A program made the position numbers and the translations under genes. From the NCBI RefSeq assembly GCF_025751495.1, contig NZ_JAOWKZ010000001.1, positions 813,920-877,919 of the forward strand: a stretch of DNA of 64,000 nucleotides, read 5' to 3'. The stretch comes from Albidovulum litorale (GTDB lineage: Bacteria > Pseudomonadota > Alphaproteobacteria > Rhodobacterales > Rhodobacteraceae). This document shows positions 9,554 to 18,972 of this stretch, piece by piece. Below the pieces are notes generated by a model that worked only from the letters and a program-made list of their open reading frames with translations, was not told the DNA's origin and made no database searches. How positions within the stretch are numbered: the first letter of the stretch is position 1; every line of letters begins with the position of its first letter.

Positions 9554-10474
9554 TCACGGCCTGAGATGCAGGCGCGAGATCATGTCGGCGATCAGTCCCA
9601 GCGACCAGATCATGATTGCCGCCAGATAGGCAAAGATCACGGTTTCCGAAAGGTCGCCGAAGGTCAGGTCGATCAAGAACTTCGCGGTACCAATGACCAT
9701 GAAGACAAGGCCAAGCGGAATGAAGACGCGAAGCGGATTGAAGAGCGTCGAGATGCGCAGGATCAGGATCAGGAAGTTGATGAAGTCCATCGGCCGGATC
9801 TTCGATTTGCCGACGCGCTTGCCGTATTCGATGGGCGTATAGATCATCCGCTTGCCGTTCGCCGCCATGCAAAGCGTGATCGTCGTCGTGAAGGAAAACT
9901 TCTGCGGCAGAAGCGGGATGAATGGCACGAGTTCTGACTTACGGAAGACCCGCAGGCCGGAATTGAGGTCATTGAGCCTGCGCTCGGCCAGGAAGGAGGC
10001 AAATTTGTTCAGAAACCATTTTGCCGGCCGCCGGACCAGCGGGACGTTTTTCATCGCCGCGCCCCTGTCCCCCACGACCATGTCCTGATCGCGGCACATT
10101 GCCAGCATGTCCGGCAGGTAATGCGGCGGATAGGTGCCATCGGCGTCGATGATCGCGACATATTCGTGCTGCGCCCGCCTGACCCCGCGTTTCAGCGCCG
10201 CACCGTAGCCAGTATTGACCTGATTGCTGTCGACAACGACACCCGTCTGCCGCGCGATTTCCAAAGTCCGGTCCTCTGACCCATCATCTACGACGATGAT
10301 TTCATAGGGAATACCCAGCGGGTCCATCGCGGCGCGCACTTCGTCGATCGTCGCCTTGACCGCGCCTTCCTCGTTATAGGCCGGAATCACGATGGAGAGC
10401 GACATGCCCTCAACCTCGGAAACCAGTGAACTCAGTTCGGCCTGATCGGCCTCTCTGTCTTTCATGTCTTTCAT
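9554..10474 (-). CDS. Glycosyltransferase family 2 with C-terminal membrane helices (DPM1/ArnC-like)
   Basis: About 306 residues from ATG 10474 (an in-frame TTG at 10501 is also possible). The GT-A domain starts SLSIVIPAYNEEGAV and has the VVDDGSEDRT and IDADGTYP (metal-binding D-x-D-like) motifs plus VNTGYGAALKRG. Two hydrophobic helices close the protein. This layout matches polyprenyl-phosphate sugar synthases (dolichyl-phosphate mannosyltransferase and ArnC types). It likely supplies the lipid-linked sugar for the GT39-like enzyme encoded immediately downstream. Confidence 0.88.
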   Translation of the reverse strand: MKDMKDREADQAELSSLVSEVEGMSLSIVIPAYNEEGAVKATIDEVRAAMDPLGIPYEIIVVDDGSEDRTLEIARQTGVVVDSNQVNTGYGAALKRGVRRAQHEYVAIIDADGTYPPHYLPDMLAMCRDQDMVVGDRGAAMKNVPLVRRPAKWFLNKFASFLAERRLNDLNSGLRVFRKSELVPFIPLLPQKFSFTTTITLCMAANGKRMIYTPIEYGKRVGKSKIRPMDFINFLILILRISTLFNPLRVFIPLGLVFMVIGTAKFLIDLTFGDLSETVIFAYLAAIMIWSLGLIADMISRLHLRP

Positions 10475-10519
10475 CCCTTTTCCGTCTCCGGTCCGGTTCA
10501 ATCGTACTGGCGCAGCGCC

Positions 10520-11533
10520 TTACGGCACATGCAGGCGGTTTTTCACGCCGAGGACGTGATATTCGAATAGGCACCAGGCAAAAGCCGCCGCCGAATAGAC
10601 GTAATAGACCTGATGATAAAGAAAGGTCAGGATGGCGAAACCAAGGCCGCCATTTGAAAACATGAAGCGGACAAATGCCGTATTCGCGATCAGCGCCAGT
10701 CCCAGGAGGCTAAGCGTCACAGGCCATAGCCCCGGCGTGAATGGCAGCGCCAGAAGCGACAGGATCAGCAATCCCGCAACCAGCGCCTTGGCCTTCTCGC
10801 CATGGCTGGTGTTCAGGTCGTTGTGCATACCTTCGCGCGAAATCATAAGCCGCGACCAAGGCAACGCGCGACGGAAGATGTCGGTATGGATGGCGTTCTT
10901 CGGCGTCCATACCTTCAGGTGTTTTCCCAGAAGCGTCGGGTCCACCACGATGCGCCCGCCCGTGCGGCGAATGCGGTAGCCCAGTTCGATATCCTCGATG
11001 GAGGGCACACGGTAGGTCTCAATATCGAACCCGCCGATCTGTCGGAACACATCCTTCCGCACCGCACCGCAGCCTGCCCAGAACGTATGCGCGTCGCGTT
11101 CCGCCCGCTGATGATAGAAGCGGTGCATCAGGTTCTTGTAGCGCGAGAACCAGTGCTGGCCGTCGGGCGTGGAATCATAAGACCCAAAGACAGCTGCCAC
11201 TTCCGGATCGGCAAAGGCCGCGCGCACCTTTTCAGCGCCGTCTTCCCACGCGATCACATCGCTGTCGACGAACCACAGGACATCGCCTTTTGCCTCTTCG
11301 GCGGCCCTGTTGCGCGCCGCGCCCGGCCCGCCGTTCTTATCCATAATGATGACCCGCGCGCCAAGGTCGGCGGCAATCGTCGCCGTGTCGTCGGGCGACA
11401 CATCGTCAACGACGATCACTTCATCGACGTCGCCGCGCCGGTGCATCGCCATCAGAGGCGCCAGAACCCGCGGCAGAAGATGCGCGGCCCTGAAAGCCGG
11501 AACCACGACCGTGATCGAGACCGTACCAGTCAT
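10520..11533 (-). CDS. Glycosyltransferase family 2
   Basis: 337 residues. The GT-A core has ITVVVPAFRAAHLLPR, VIVVDDVSPDDT, NGGPGAARNRAA and the metal-binding WFVDSDV. A GT2-like acceptor region follows (FWAGCGAVRKDVF...EDIELGYRI, with the catalytic-base-like ED). Two to three hydrophobic segments at the C-terminus suggest membrane attachment. Its ATG overlaps the stop codon of the preceding membrane-protein gene (11530-11533), so the two are probably translated together. Donor and acceptor are unknown. Confidence 0.88.
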   Translation of the reverse strand: MTGTVSITVVVPAFRAAHLLPRVLAPLMAMHRRGDVDEVIVVDDVSPDDTATIAADLGARVIIMDKNGGPGAARNRAAEEAKGDVLWFVDSDVIAWEDGAEKVRAAFADPEVAAVFGSYDSTPDGQHWFSRYKNLMHRFYHQRAERDAHTFWAGCGAVRKDVFRQIGGFDIETYRVPSIEDIELGYRIRRTGGRIVVDPTLLGKHLKVWTPKNAIHTDIFRRALPWSRLMISREGMHNDLNTSHGEKAKALVAGLLILSLLALPFTPGLWPVTLSLLGLALIANTAFVRFMFSNGGLGFAILTFLYHQVYYVYSAAAFAWCLFEYHVLGVKNRLHVP

Positions 11534-13053
11534 ACGCGCCCCTCCCCCGGGGCCTCGAACTGGCGCGACCGGCGGGCGAAGATCGCGAGGATCGTCGCCA
11601 CGAGCGGCAACAGCCAGATCACCCGGGCGCCATAGCGCGTCGCCGGTTGCGAAATACCGCCGCAGACAAGCGCATTGGCCAAAACGCCCAAGAGGACCAT
11701 GATCGCCAGCGCCTTGATTTCCCTCGGCACCCGATGCGGGAGAAGGACGAGGGCAACGATCACCAGAAGCGACAGGATGTAGAGCGCATGATGCGCAGTT
11801 GTCACCGGCACCAGCCAGCCGATATCGCGGGTCAGCCGTCCATGCTCGAACGCCCCGGACATCAGACCCGAAACCCCGGCATGCTGGGCGATGATCGGCT
11901 CGTTCTGCAAGGTCATGTCAACCGAAGTCCAGCCGGACTGAATCAATGTGTTCTTCAGGAATGCCAGCGTGAGCGCGATGGGCTGATCGGCCAGAACCTC
12001 GAAGAAAAAGCCGATCTGGTCATCGGCCACGATCCGCTGGTCCTCCGCCGTCATCAGGCGGAACGAGCCAAGCCGTTCACTTGTCTCGAAAACGATATGG
12101 CTTGCAGTGATCCGGAACGGGTCGTCCGACAATTGCAGTGCTGCATGCAGCTTGCAGGTCGGGATCGTGTCGTCGGGACAATGCGCGTCTAGATAGGACA
12201 GGCCGGGCCCGTCCTCGATGATCCGCGCGGTGATGTAGGGTTTGATCACCACCTCGGAATTGGCGACCGATTTCGCGGCCGACCGCAGGACGCTCTGCTC
12301 GGCAAAGCCGATGCCGACCATGATCAGGACCAAGGCAGGGGCCAGCCACCACCGGCGACGCGACAGGACCAGCGCAACGAGCGCCACGACCGGGATCATC
12401 ACCGTCGCGATTGCCAGATGCGACAAGTGCGCAACGATCGCGAATGAGCCCAGAGCCACGGCAAGCAGCATTTCCCAGACCGTCATCTGCCGACCGAAGA
12501 CCGTGATCGTACCGATCGTCAGGATCAGCACCGGTGCAAATGTATCGGGCATGAGATAGCTGACGAAGAAGGGCAATGAGCCGAGCGAGGCGACGATCAC
12601 CGGCACCGACACTGCCTGCGCCACGGACATATGCAGCCCCCAGCGTCGCGCCGCGATCCGCATCGGCAACCAGACGGCCAACAGGACGGCGATGACATTC
12701 ATCGCGATCAGACCTTCCAGGGCGCCCAGCCGCGCCAGTGCACCGGAGACCAGCGCATAGACGGTGGAGCGGGACCCATCGACGGTTTGCGCCGCATCAA
12801 TCTCGCTGGCATCCGGGGTATTGGTCGCAACGTCCTTGATGCGGCCCGCTAGCGGAGACTCGCCGACAATGCCGAGTTTCTTCAGCCCCGAATGCCCCTG
12901 CGAAATGTAGCCAACCGTGTCGAAATAGAACAAAGGCCTGCCGTTGACGGCCAAGACGCTAAGACAGGCGATCACCGCCGCGACGATCCAAAGCGCCGAA
13001 CCGAGGCCGCTCGACCGCCCGGCGATCTGACCGTTACCCGTCGCCATCGCCAT
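11530..13053 (-). CDS. Polytopic membrane protein of the polysaccharide operon, function unknown
   Basis: 507 residues from ATG 13053, chosen because it overlaps the epimerase stop as TGATG and is preceded by AGAGGGGGGA. About nine or ten membrane helices are visible with a large periplasmic loop between the first and second helix and another around residues 260-340 (contains LDAHCPDDTIPTCKLHAALQ). It does not carry the WYDE-type loop of GT39 enzymes and I do not recognise the family. By position it could be a polymerase, ligase or GT-C-type enzyme. This is one of the least explained genes of the locus. Confidence 0.75.
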   Translation of the reverse strand: MAMATGNGQIAGRSSGLGSALWIVAAVIACLSVLAVNGRPLFYFDTVGYISQGHSGLKKLGIVGESPLAGRIKDVATNTPDASEIDAAQTVDGSRSTVYALVSGALARLGALEGLIAMNVIAVLLAVWLPMRIAARRWGLHMSVAQAVSVPVIVASLGSLPFFVSYLMPDTFAPVLILTIGTITVFGRQMTVWEMLLAVALGSFAIVAHLSHLAIATVMIPVVALVALVLSRRRWWLAPALVLIMVGIGFAEQSVLRSAAKSVANSEVVIKPYITARIIEDGPGLSYLDAHCPDDTIPTCKLHAALQLSDDPFRITASHIVFETSERLGSFRLMTAEDQRIVADDQIGFFFEVLADQPIALTLAFLKNTLIQSGWTSVDMTLQNEPIIAQHAGVSGLMSGAFEHGRLTRDIGWLVPVTTAHHALYILSLLVIVALVLLPHRVPREIKALAIMVLLGVLANALVCGGISQPATRYGARVIWLLPLVATILAIFARRSRQFEAPGEGRV

Positions 13054-14027
13054 CAGCCTGTCCCCCCTCTCGCATCCAGCTCTTTGCGCAGTTCGACAAA
13101 ATACGCCGCTGTCCGCTGTAACCCGTCGCGCAAACGCACCTTCGGCTCCCACCCCAAAACGCGGCGTGCCAGACTGATATCAGGGCGACGCTGCACGGGA
13201 TCGTCATGGGGCAAGGGTTCGTTGATCAGTTCGGACGACGACCCGGTCAGGTCGATCACCGCCTCGGCCAGCTCCCGGATCGACATTTCGACCGGGTTAC
13301 CGATATTCACCGGCCCGGTCACGTCGTCGTCGGTTTCCATCAGCCGGATCAATCCGTCGATCAGATCGTCAACATAGCAGAACGACCGCGTCTGGCTGCC
13401 GTCGCCATAGATCGTGATCGGTTCTCCCGCCAGCGCCTGCATGATGAAATTCGACACGACCCGCCCGTCATTGGGATGCATGCGCGGACCGTAGGTGTTG
13501 AAGATCCGCGCAACCTTGATGCGCAGCCGGTGCTGACGGTAGTAGTCGAAGAACAGCGTTTCGGCGCAGCGCTTGCCCTCATCGTAGCACGACCTGAAGC
13601 CGATCGGGTTCACATTTCCCCAGTAATCCTCGGTCTGCGGGTGCACGACCGGATCGCCGTAAACCTCCGAGGTGGAGGCCTGCAGGATCTTGGCGCGAAG
13701 CCTCTTGGCCAGCCCCAGCATGTTGATCGCGCCATGTACGCTGGTCTTGGTGGTCTGAACCGGGTCGTGCTGGTAATGCACCGGGCTTGCCGGGCAAGCG
13801 AGGTTGTAGATCTCGTCCACTTCCACATAGAGCGGGAAGGTCACGTCATGGCGCATGACTTCAAAGCGAGGATTTTCCATCAGATGCGCGACGTTCGACC
13901 GGCGCCCGGTGAAATAGTTGTCCACACAGAGCACGTCATGCCCTGCATCCAGAAGCCGCTCGCACAGATGCGAGCCGAGAAAACCTGCGCCGCCGGTGAC
14001 GAGAATTCGTTTGGAAACGACGCTCAT
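13053..14027 (-). CDS. NAD-dependent epimerase/dehydratase, UDP-glucuronate decarboxylase-like
   Basis: 324 residues from ATG 14027; an upstream in-frame TTG (14045) seems less likely. The Rossmann motif is [16 protein letters not shown]. The region [10 protein letters not shown] and the catalytic YDEGKR (Y-x3-K) are typical of the UXS group, which oxidises and decarboxylates UDP-glucuronate to UDP-xylose. The length also agrees with bacterial UXS. It is the first gene of the eleven-gene minus-strand operon, so UDP-xylose or a related sugar is a probable building block. A UDP-glucuronate 4-epimerase cannot be excluded without alignment. Confidence 0.85.
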   Translation of the reverse strand: MSVVSKRILVTGGAGFLGSHLCERLLDAGHDVLCVDNYFTGRRSNVAHLMENPRFEVMRHDVTFPLYVEVDEIYNLACPASPVHYQHDPVQTTKTSVHGAINMLGLAKRLRAKILQASTSEVYGDPVVHPQTEDYWGNVNPIGFRSCYDEGKRCAETLFFDYYRQHRLRIKVARIFNTYGPRMHPNDGRVVSNFIMQALAGEPITIYGDGSQTRSFCYVDDLIDGLIRLMETDDDVTGPVNIGNPVEMSIRELAEAVIDLTGSSSELINEPLPHDDPVQRRPDISLARRVLGWEPKVRLRDGLQRTAAYFVELRKELDARGGTG

Positions 14028-14617
14028 TGCAATCTGCCGCCGCAAGAAAACCGGGCATGACCCCGTGCAGCATATTCACACGTTGATCTCGTGGGCATGA
14101 CACTCGATGCAATCCCAGGCCGTTGGCGCTGCCGCCTGCCACACTTACCGCCCACAAAATCGCTCTTGCCCATCATCACCACGCGCCTGCCCAATCTACT
14201 ACTGCCCGGAATCTCGGAAATCGCTGTCCCTGGCCACTTTTCAACCATCGCCGCTCCGGTTCTACGGACACGCATTTGCTGACCATGCAGATGCCGTCCG
14301 TAAATGCCAACCTGAAATGCCCTCTCAAATCCTTCGCAGCGCCATCCGCCCGAAACGGATGCTTTTGGCCCGGCCGCAATTGCCCCCGCCCGACACCGTC
14401 CGCATGTGCGGTTCTACCAACAACGCCATGCAATAGCACGATTTCCTGCAGATCGCGAGCGGGGGGTTTCCTTACCGTCAACCACGATCACAGACTGACA
14501 GGACAATCGTGGTAGCGGAAACAATCCGCTTCCAGTATGCAGCAAAGCACCTGCGGTCTTTCTCAGACAAGGCTGCGCCGCTATGGTCCGGCAAAATTAA
14601 CCTGGTTCAAGGTTCTC
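14028..14617. other. Divergent intergenic region between the two polysaccharide operons
   Basis: About 590 bases without a convincing gene. It must hold the promoters of the minus-strand polysaccharide operon and of rfbCBDA. Short open frames exist on both strands but have no good ribosome site and biased composition. Base composition is visibly less GC-rich than the flanking genes. Two stem-loops close to rfbC are listed separately. Confidence 0.6.
14482..14530. other. Two adjacent stem-loops in the rfbC leader
   Basis: First arm pair CCACGAT (14482-14488) and ATCGTGG (14506-14512) with a 17-base loop; second arm pair AGCGGA (14514-14519) and TCCGCT (14525-14530) with a 5-base loop. They lie about 90 bases before the rfbC start. 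They could form a leader RNA structure or a protein site controlling the rhamnose operon; there is no T-run after either, so a simple terminator is unlikely. Confidence 0.4.
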
Positions 14618-15187
14618 ATGCAGGTAGACAAGACAGATTTGCCCGGCGTCCTCATCCTGACTCCGCGCCGGTTCGGAGATGCCCGGGGCTGGTTCTCCGA
14701 AGTCTGGAACCGGAAAACGCTGGCCGACGCAGGTATCGAACTGGATTTCGTTCAGGACAATCATTCCTATTCGCGCGATATCGGCACGGTCCGGGGGCTG
14801 CATTTTCAGTCGCCACCCCACGCGCAGGCCAAGCTTGTGCGCTGCGGTCGCGGACGGGTTTTTGACGTGGCCGTCGATATCCGAAATGGGTCGCCAACCT
14901 ACGGCCGCTGGACCGGGGTGGAGCTGTCGGCCGAAAACGGTCGTCAACTCTTCATCCCTGAAGGTTTCCTGCACGGATTTGTCACCCGCGAACCGGACAG
15001 TGAAGTCTTGTACAAATGCACCGGCTTTTATGCACCCGAATGCGACGGCGCGGTCCGGTTCGATGATCCGGACATCGCCATTGACTGGGGGCTGGGACCG
15101 GACCGGGCAGTTCTGTCGGACAAGGACGCCGCCGCCGGAATATTCCGCGATTTCGAATCGCCCTTCGTCTGGGAGGGCGCGGCATGA
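14618..15187 (+). CDS. rfbC: dTDP-4-dehydrorhamnose 3,5-epimerase
   Basis: 189 residues from ATG 14618, the standard RfbC length; upstream in-frame starts would add a non-homologous tail. Motifs seen are [27 protein letters not shown] (catalytic His), and FLHGFVT, all characteristic of the cupin-fold epimerase. It catalyses the third step of dTDP-L-rhamnose synthesis. Its stop overlaps the rfbB start (ATGA at 15184), so the rfbCBDA genes form one translationally coupled operon. Confidence 0.95.
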   Translation: MQVDKTDLPGVLILTPRRFGDARGWFSEVWNRKTLADAGIELDFVQDNHSYSRDIGTVRGLHFQSPPHAQAKLVRCGRGRVFDVAVDIRNGSPTYGRWTGVELSAENGRQLFIPEGFLHGFVTREPDSEVLYKCTGFYAPECDGAVRFDDPDIAIDWGLGPDRAVLSDKDAAAGIFRDFESPFVWEGAA

Positions 15188-16221
15188 AGCTCTTGGTAAC
15201 CGGCGGCGCGGGGTTCATCGGATCGGCCGTCGTGCGCCATGCGGTGCGGGCCGGCCACTCGGTGATCAATCTCGACAAGCTGACCTATGCCGGATCGCTG
15301 ACCAATGTCGCCGAAGTGTCCGACAGCCCGCTTTACGCTTTCGAACAGGCCGATATCTGCGACCGGCAACGGCTCGACATGATCTTTGCCGCGCATCGCC
15401 CTGACGCGGTTATGCATCTGGCCGCCGAAAGCCATGTCGACCGGTCGATCGACGGTCCGGCGGCTTTCATAGAAACGAACATCACCGGCACCTACACGAT
15501 GCTGGAAGCCGCCCGCACCTTTTGGATGGCGGAGGGCAGGCCGGAAACCTTCCGCTTCCACCACATCTCAACCGACGAGGTCTTCGGCTCGCTCGGGCCA
15601 ACCGGCAAGTTCACCGAGGACACGCCCTACGATCCCCGCTCCCCCTATTCGGCGTCCAAGGCATCCTCGGACCACCTCGTCCGGGCCTGGCATGAAACCT
15701 ACGGGTTGCCGGTCGTGCTGACGAACTGCTCGAACAACTATGGCCCCTACCACTTCCCCGAAAAGCTGATTCCGGTGGTGATCCTGAAGGCGCTCGCTGG
15801 CGCGCCGATCCCGATTTACGGGAAAGGCGACAACATCCGCGACTGGCTTTTTGTCGAGGATCACGCCGAGGCGCTGTTGCTTGTGGTCGAAAAGGGCACG
15901 GTCGGGCGCAGCTACAATATCGGCGGAGAAAACGAGGCCACCAATCTGGAACTGGTGACGAAGATCTGCGCCATTCTTGATGAAAAACGCCCCGGCAACG
16001 CGCCCTATGCCGAACAGATCGCCTTCGTCGCCGACCGCCCCGGCCACGACCAGCGTTATGCCATAGACCCCGGCCGCATCCGCACGGAACTTGGCTGGCG
16101 GCCTTCGGTGACGCTCGACGAGGGGCTGGAGAAGACCGTGCAATGGTTCCTCGATCACGAAAACTGGTGGCGCGCGCTGCAGGACCGCGACGGCGTCGGC
16201 AAAAGGCTCGGGACAGGATGA
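15184..16221 (+). CDS. rfbB: dTDP-glucose 4,6-dehydratase
   Basis: 345 residues. The NAD-binding motif is [24 protein letters not shown] and STDEVFGSL carry the catalytic Thr-Asp-Glu triad region, and [10 protein letters not shown] is the Y-x3-K motif. These features are specific for RmlB-type dehydratases, the second step to dTDP-L-rhamnose. Four-base overlaps join it to rfbC and rfbD. Confidence 0.96.
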   Translation: MKLLVTGGAGFIGSAVVRHAVRAGHSVINLDKLTYAGSLTNVAEVSDSPLYAFEQADICDRQRLDMIFAAHRPDAVMHLAAESHVDRSIDGPAAFIETNITGTYTMLEAARTFWMAEGRPETFRFHHISTDEVFGSLGPTGKFTEDTPYDPRSPYSASKASSDHLVRAWHETYGLPVVLTNCSNNYGPYHFPEKLIPVVILKALAGAPIPIYGKGDNIRDWLFVEDHAEALLLVVEKGTVGRSYNIGGENEATNLELVTKICAILDEKRPGNAPYAEQIAFVADRPGHDQRYAIDPGRIRTELGWRPSVTLDEGLEKTVQWFLDHENWWRALQDRDGVGKRLGTG

Positions 16222-17087
16222 AGGCGCTCATCTTCGGCACAACCGGCCAACTGGGCATTGAACTCGCTCGCCGGGCGCCCAGAGACGTCACCGTCGCGAC
16301 GCTCGGGCGCGACCGGGCTGATCTGACCGATCCCGCCGCCTGCGCTGCGGCCATCACGGCGACAGATGCCGACATTATCATCAACGCTGCCGCCTACACC
16401 GCCGTCGACCAGGCCGAGAGCGACCGGGACACGGCATTTCTCGTGAATGCCGAGGCGCCCGGCGCGATGGCCTGCGCCGCCGCAACGCGCGGTCTTCCCT
16501 TCCTCCACGTCTCGACCGACTACGTTTTCGACGGCAGCGGCACACGGCCTTGGGCAGAGAATGATCCGGTCGCTCCGCTCGGCGTTTACGGCGAGTCCAA
16601 GCTGGCTGGAGAGCGTGCAGTGGCTGCTGCCCGAGGGGGCCACGTGATCCTACGCACTGCGTGGGTCTTTTCGGCGCATGGCAAGAACTTCGTGAAAACC
16701 ATGCTGCGGGTCGGGGCCGGGCGCGATATGCTGAGTGTGGTCGACGACCAGCGCGGCGGGCCGACGGCGGCATCGGATATCGCCGACGTGCTCTGGACCA
16801 TCACGGCAGCCTTCCAGAACGGCAAAGGGCAGTCCGGCATCTTCCACTTCGCAGGCACGCCAAGTGTCAGCTGGGCCGATTTCGCCGAGGCAATCTTCGC
16901 GCGAGCGTCATTGCCCAAAAAACCGCAGATAAAACGCATACCCACATTGGACTACCCGACGCCTGCGAAACGACCGGCGAATTCCACTCTCGACTGCTCG
17001 CGCATCCGGGCGGTCTATGGCATAGAACAGCCGGATTGGCACAAAAGCCTCGCCAAGGTGATCGACGAACTGGAGACAGCGGGATGA
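16218..17087 (+). CDS. rfbD: dTDP-4-dehydrorhamnose reductase
   Basis: 289 residues from ATG 16218 (ATGA overlap with the rfbB stop). The N-terminus [13 protein letters not shown] binds [26 protein letters not shown] and YGESKLAGE (Y-x3-K) are RmlD signatures. It performs the last step of dTDP-L-rhamnose synthesis. The stop overlaps the next ATG (17084). Confidence 0.95.
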   Translation: MKALIFGTTGQLGIELARRAPRDVTVATLGRDRADLTDPAACAAAITATDADIIINAAAYTAVDQAESDRDTAFLVNAEAPGAMACAAATRGLPFLHVSTDYVFDGSGTRPWAENDPVAPLGVYGESKLAGERAVAAARGGHVILRTAWVFSAHGKNFVKTMLRVGAGRDMLSVVDDQRGGPTAASDIADVLWTITAAFQNGKGQSGIFHFAGTPSVSWADFAEAIFARASLPKKPQIKRIPTLDYPTPAKRPANSTLDCSRIRAVYGIEQPDWHKSLAKVIDELETAG

Positions 17088-17986
17088 GCGGCACAGGACG
17101 CAAGGGCATCATTCTGGCGGGTGGTTCGGGGACGCGGCTCTATCCGATCACCCATTCGGTGTCGAAGCAAATGCTGCCACTCTACGACAAGCCGATGATC
17201 TACTACCCGCTCTCGGCCCTCATGCTGGCCCATATCCGCGAGGTCTGCATAATCTCGACACCGCGCGACCTGCCGCAGTTCCAGGCACTTCTTGGCGACG
17301 GATCAGACTGGGGCATGCGGTTCGACTATATCGAACAGCCCTCGCCCGACGGGCTGGCACAGGCCTATCTTCTCGCAGAGGATTTTCTTGGCGGCGCGCC
17401 CTCGGCGATGGTGCTCGGCGACAACGTCTTTTTCGGTGAAGGTCTGTCGGCCAAGCTCAAGGCCGCCGATGCCCGCGCCTCGGGCGGTACGGTCTTTGGT
17501 TACCGGGTTTCGGACCCCGAGCGCTATGGCGTGGTGGAGTTCGACCGCGAGGGCAAGGTGCTCTCCATCATCGAAAAGCCCGAGAAGCCGAAAAGCCCCT
17601 ATGCCGTGACCGGCATCTATTTCCTCGACGGCGACGCACCGGCGCGGGCCCGAACCATCCGCCCATCGGCGCGCGGTGAATTGGAGATCACCGATCTTCT
17701 GAACCTCTATCACAGCGCCGGCGCGCTTAATGTCGAGACGCTGGGCCGGGGATTCGCCTGGCTCGATACCGGAACGCATGAAAGCCTTCTGGAAGCGGCG
17801 GAATTCATCCGCACCATCGAAGACCGGCAAAACCTGAAAGTGGGCTGCCCTGAGGAAATCGCATTCCTCAACGGCTGGATCGACGCCGGTCAACTCACCG
17901 AACTCGCGCAGCCCTATCTCAAGACGCAATACGGCAAATACCTTGCCCGGGTCGCCGCAGACCCCGATCTTGCCCGCTCGACCTGA
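17084..17986 (+). CDS. rfbA: Glucose-1-phosphate thymidylyltransferase
   Basis: 300 residues from ATG 17084. The nucleotide-binding signature GIILAGGSGTRLYPIT is followed by SKQMLPLYDKPMIYYP and LGDNVFFG. This is RmlA, the first enzyme of the dTDP-rhamnose pathway, and here the last gene in the order C-B-D-A. The open frame extends far upstream inside rfbD, but homology starts at this ATG and it overlaps the rfbD stop. Confidence 0.96.
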   Translation: MSGTGRKGIILAGGSGTRLYPITHSVSKQMLPLYDKPMIYYPLSALMLAHIREVCIISTPRDLPQFQALLGDGSDWGMRFDYIEQPSPDGLAQAYLLAEDFLGGAPSAMVLGDNVFFGEGLSAKLKAADARASGGTVFGYRVSDPERYGVVEFDREGKVLSIIEKPEKPKSPYAVTGIYFLDGDAPARARTIRPSARGELEITDLLNLYHSAGALNVETLGRGFAWLDTGTHESLLEAAEFIRTIEDRQNLKVGCPEEIAFLNGWIDAGQLTELAQPYLKTQYGKYLARVAADPDLARST

Positions 17987-18005
17987 CGACGGAAAGGCCG
18001 TCAGG
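17982..18005. terminator. Hairpin between convergent rfbA and pxpA
   Basis: CCTGACG (17982-17988) pairs with CGTCAGG (17999-18005), with one mismatch and one more pair before a GGAAAG loop. It starts at the rfbA stop codon. There is no T-run on either strand, so it may work as a weak or factor-assisted bidirectional terminator. Confidence 0.45.
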
Positions 18006-18022
18006 CCGCACGAGGAGTACGC

Positions 18023-18781
18023 TCAGAACCGCGCGACGGCGATCCCCGCCGCTTCCAGGCTTGTGCGCACCGCGCGGGCAATATCCACGGCCTCAGGCGT
18101 ATCGCCGTGCAGGCAGATCGTGTCGATCCTCGTCGGGATACGCTTGCCGCTTTCGGCGATGATTGCACCAGCCTGCACCATCTCGACCATGCGCGCCGCC
18201 GCCCGATCGGCGTCATGGATCACTGCACCCGGCTTCGACCGGTCCACCAGCGTCGCATTATCCTCATAAGCGCGATCGGCGAAGATCTCGGCCGCATAGG
18301 CGCAGCCAAGGTCGCGCACGGCTTCTTCCTGCGCGGTCGCGGCCAATACCATGATGATAAGGTCGGGATCGACTTCCAGCGCGGCGGTATAACAAAGCCG
18401 GGCAAGAGACGCGTCCTCGGACGCCATATTGGCCAACGCGCCGTGCAGCTTGACGTGCCGCACCCGTCCGCCAGCGCAGCGGGCCATCGCCAAGGCGGCA
18501 CCGATCTGGTAGCGGATTGCGTTTTGCAGAGTTTCACTAGGCAGGTTGATCCGGTAGCGCCCGAATCCGTGCAGATCGGCAAACCCCGGATGGGCACCAA
18601 TCCCGACATCCCCGGCGACCGCCATCCGCATTGTACGCGCCATCACATCGGGATCGCCCGCGTGAAACCCGCAGGCGATATTGGCCGAGCTGACGATCCC
18701 GAGCAGCGCGGAATCGTCGCCGAGGCTCCAGCGGCCATAGCCTTCACCCATATCCGCGTTCAGATCGACGCTCTTCGTCAT
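18023..18781 (-). CDS. pxpA: 5-oxoprolinase subunit A (LamB/YcsF family)
   Basis: 252 residues from ATG 18781, preceded by AGAGG. The N-terminus VDLNADMGEGYGRW and the segment NIACGFHAGDP are the LamB/YcsF family signature. PxpA works with PxpB and PxpC in ATP-dependent opening of 5-oxoproline to glutamate. No pxpB or pxpC is adjacent: the upstream neighbour is the divergent RND operon and the downstream one is convergent rfbA. Either the partners are elsewhere or this copy acts on another lactam. Confidence 0.88.
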   Translation of the reverse strand: MTKSVDLNADMGEGYGRWSLGDDSALLGIVSSANIACGFHAGDPDVMARTMRMAVAGDVGIGAHPGFADLHGFGRYRINLPSETLQNAIRYQIGAALAMARCAGGRVRHVKLHGALANMASEDASLARLCYTAALEVDPDLIIMVLAATAQEEAVRDLGCAYAAEIFADRAYEDNATLVDRSKPGAVIHDADRAAARMVEMVQAGAIIAESGKRIPTRIDTICLHGDTPEAVDIARAVRTSLEAAGIAVARF

Positions 18782-18882
18782 CTCATGCCTCTTTTTTATC
18801 AGGTTTCGTATCTGCCCTGATACGTCAAACGCACGGCTTTGTCCCCCTGAACCCACCCCGATCAGAAAACATGAGAAGCATA

Positions 18883-18912
18883 TTGAACTTTACCGTTCAG
18901 TTGCCAGATAAT
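18883..18912 (+). promoter_or_regulatory. Putative sigma70-type promoter for the RND efflux operon, with overlapping inverted repeat
   Basis: TTGAAC (18883-18888), an 18-base spacer and GATAAT (18907-18912) lie about 60 bases before the adaptor start. The spacer region contains TGAAC-N6-GTTCA (18884-18899, near-palindrome), a plausible repressor site. No regulator gene is adjacent. Confidence 0.5.
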
Positions 18913-18939
18913 GTGGGCGACGGATAGCGGCACAAATCA

Positions 18940-18960
18940 CCCCGCCTTCGCCGGGCGGGG
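18940..18960 (+). other. GC-rich hairpin just before the efflux adaptor start
   Basis: CCCCGCC (18940-18946) can pair with GGCGGGG (18954-18960). It ends 12 bases before ATG 18973 and could affect ribosome access, which would favour initiation at the second ATG (18994). Confidence 0.35.
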
Positions 18961-18972
18961 TCGTGCCTGCCC

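Noticed and set aside
5939-14027. Exosortase/PEP-CTERM polysaccharide cluster (suggested by AsnB plus GT plus deacetylase)
   Set aside because: No exosortase, PEP-CTERM protein or typical export genes were found in the window.
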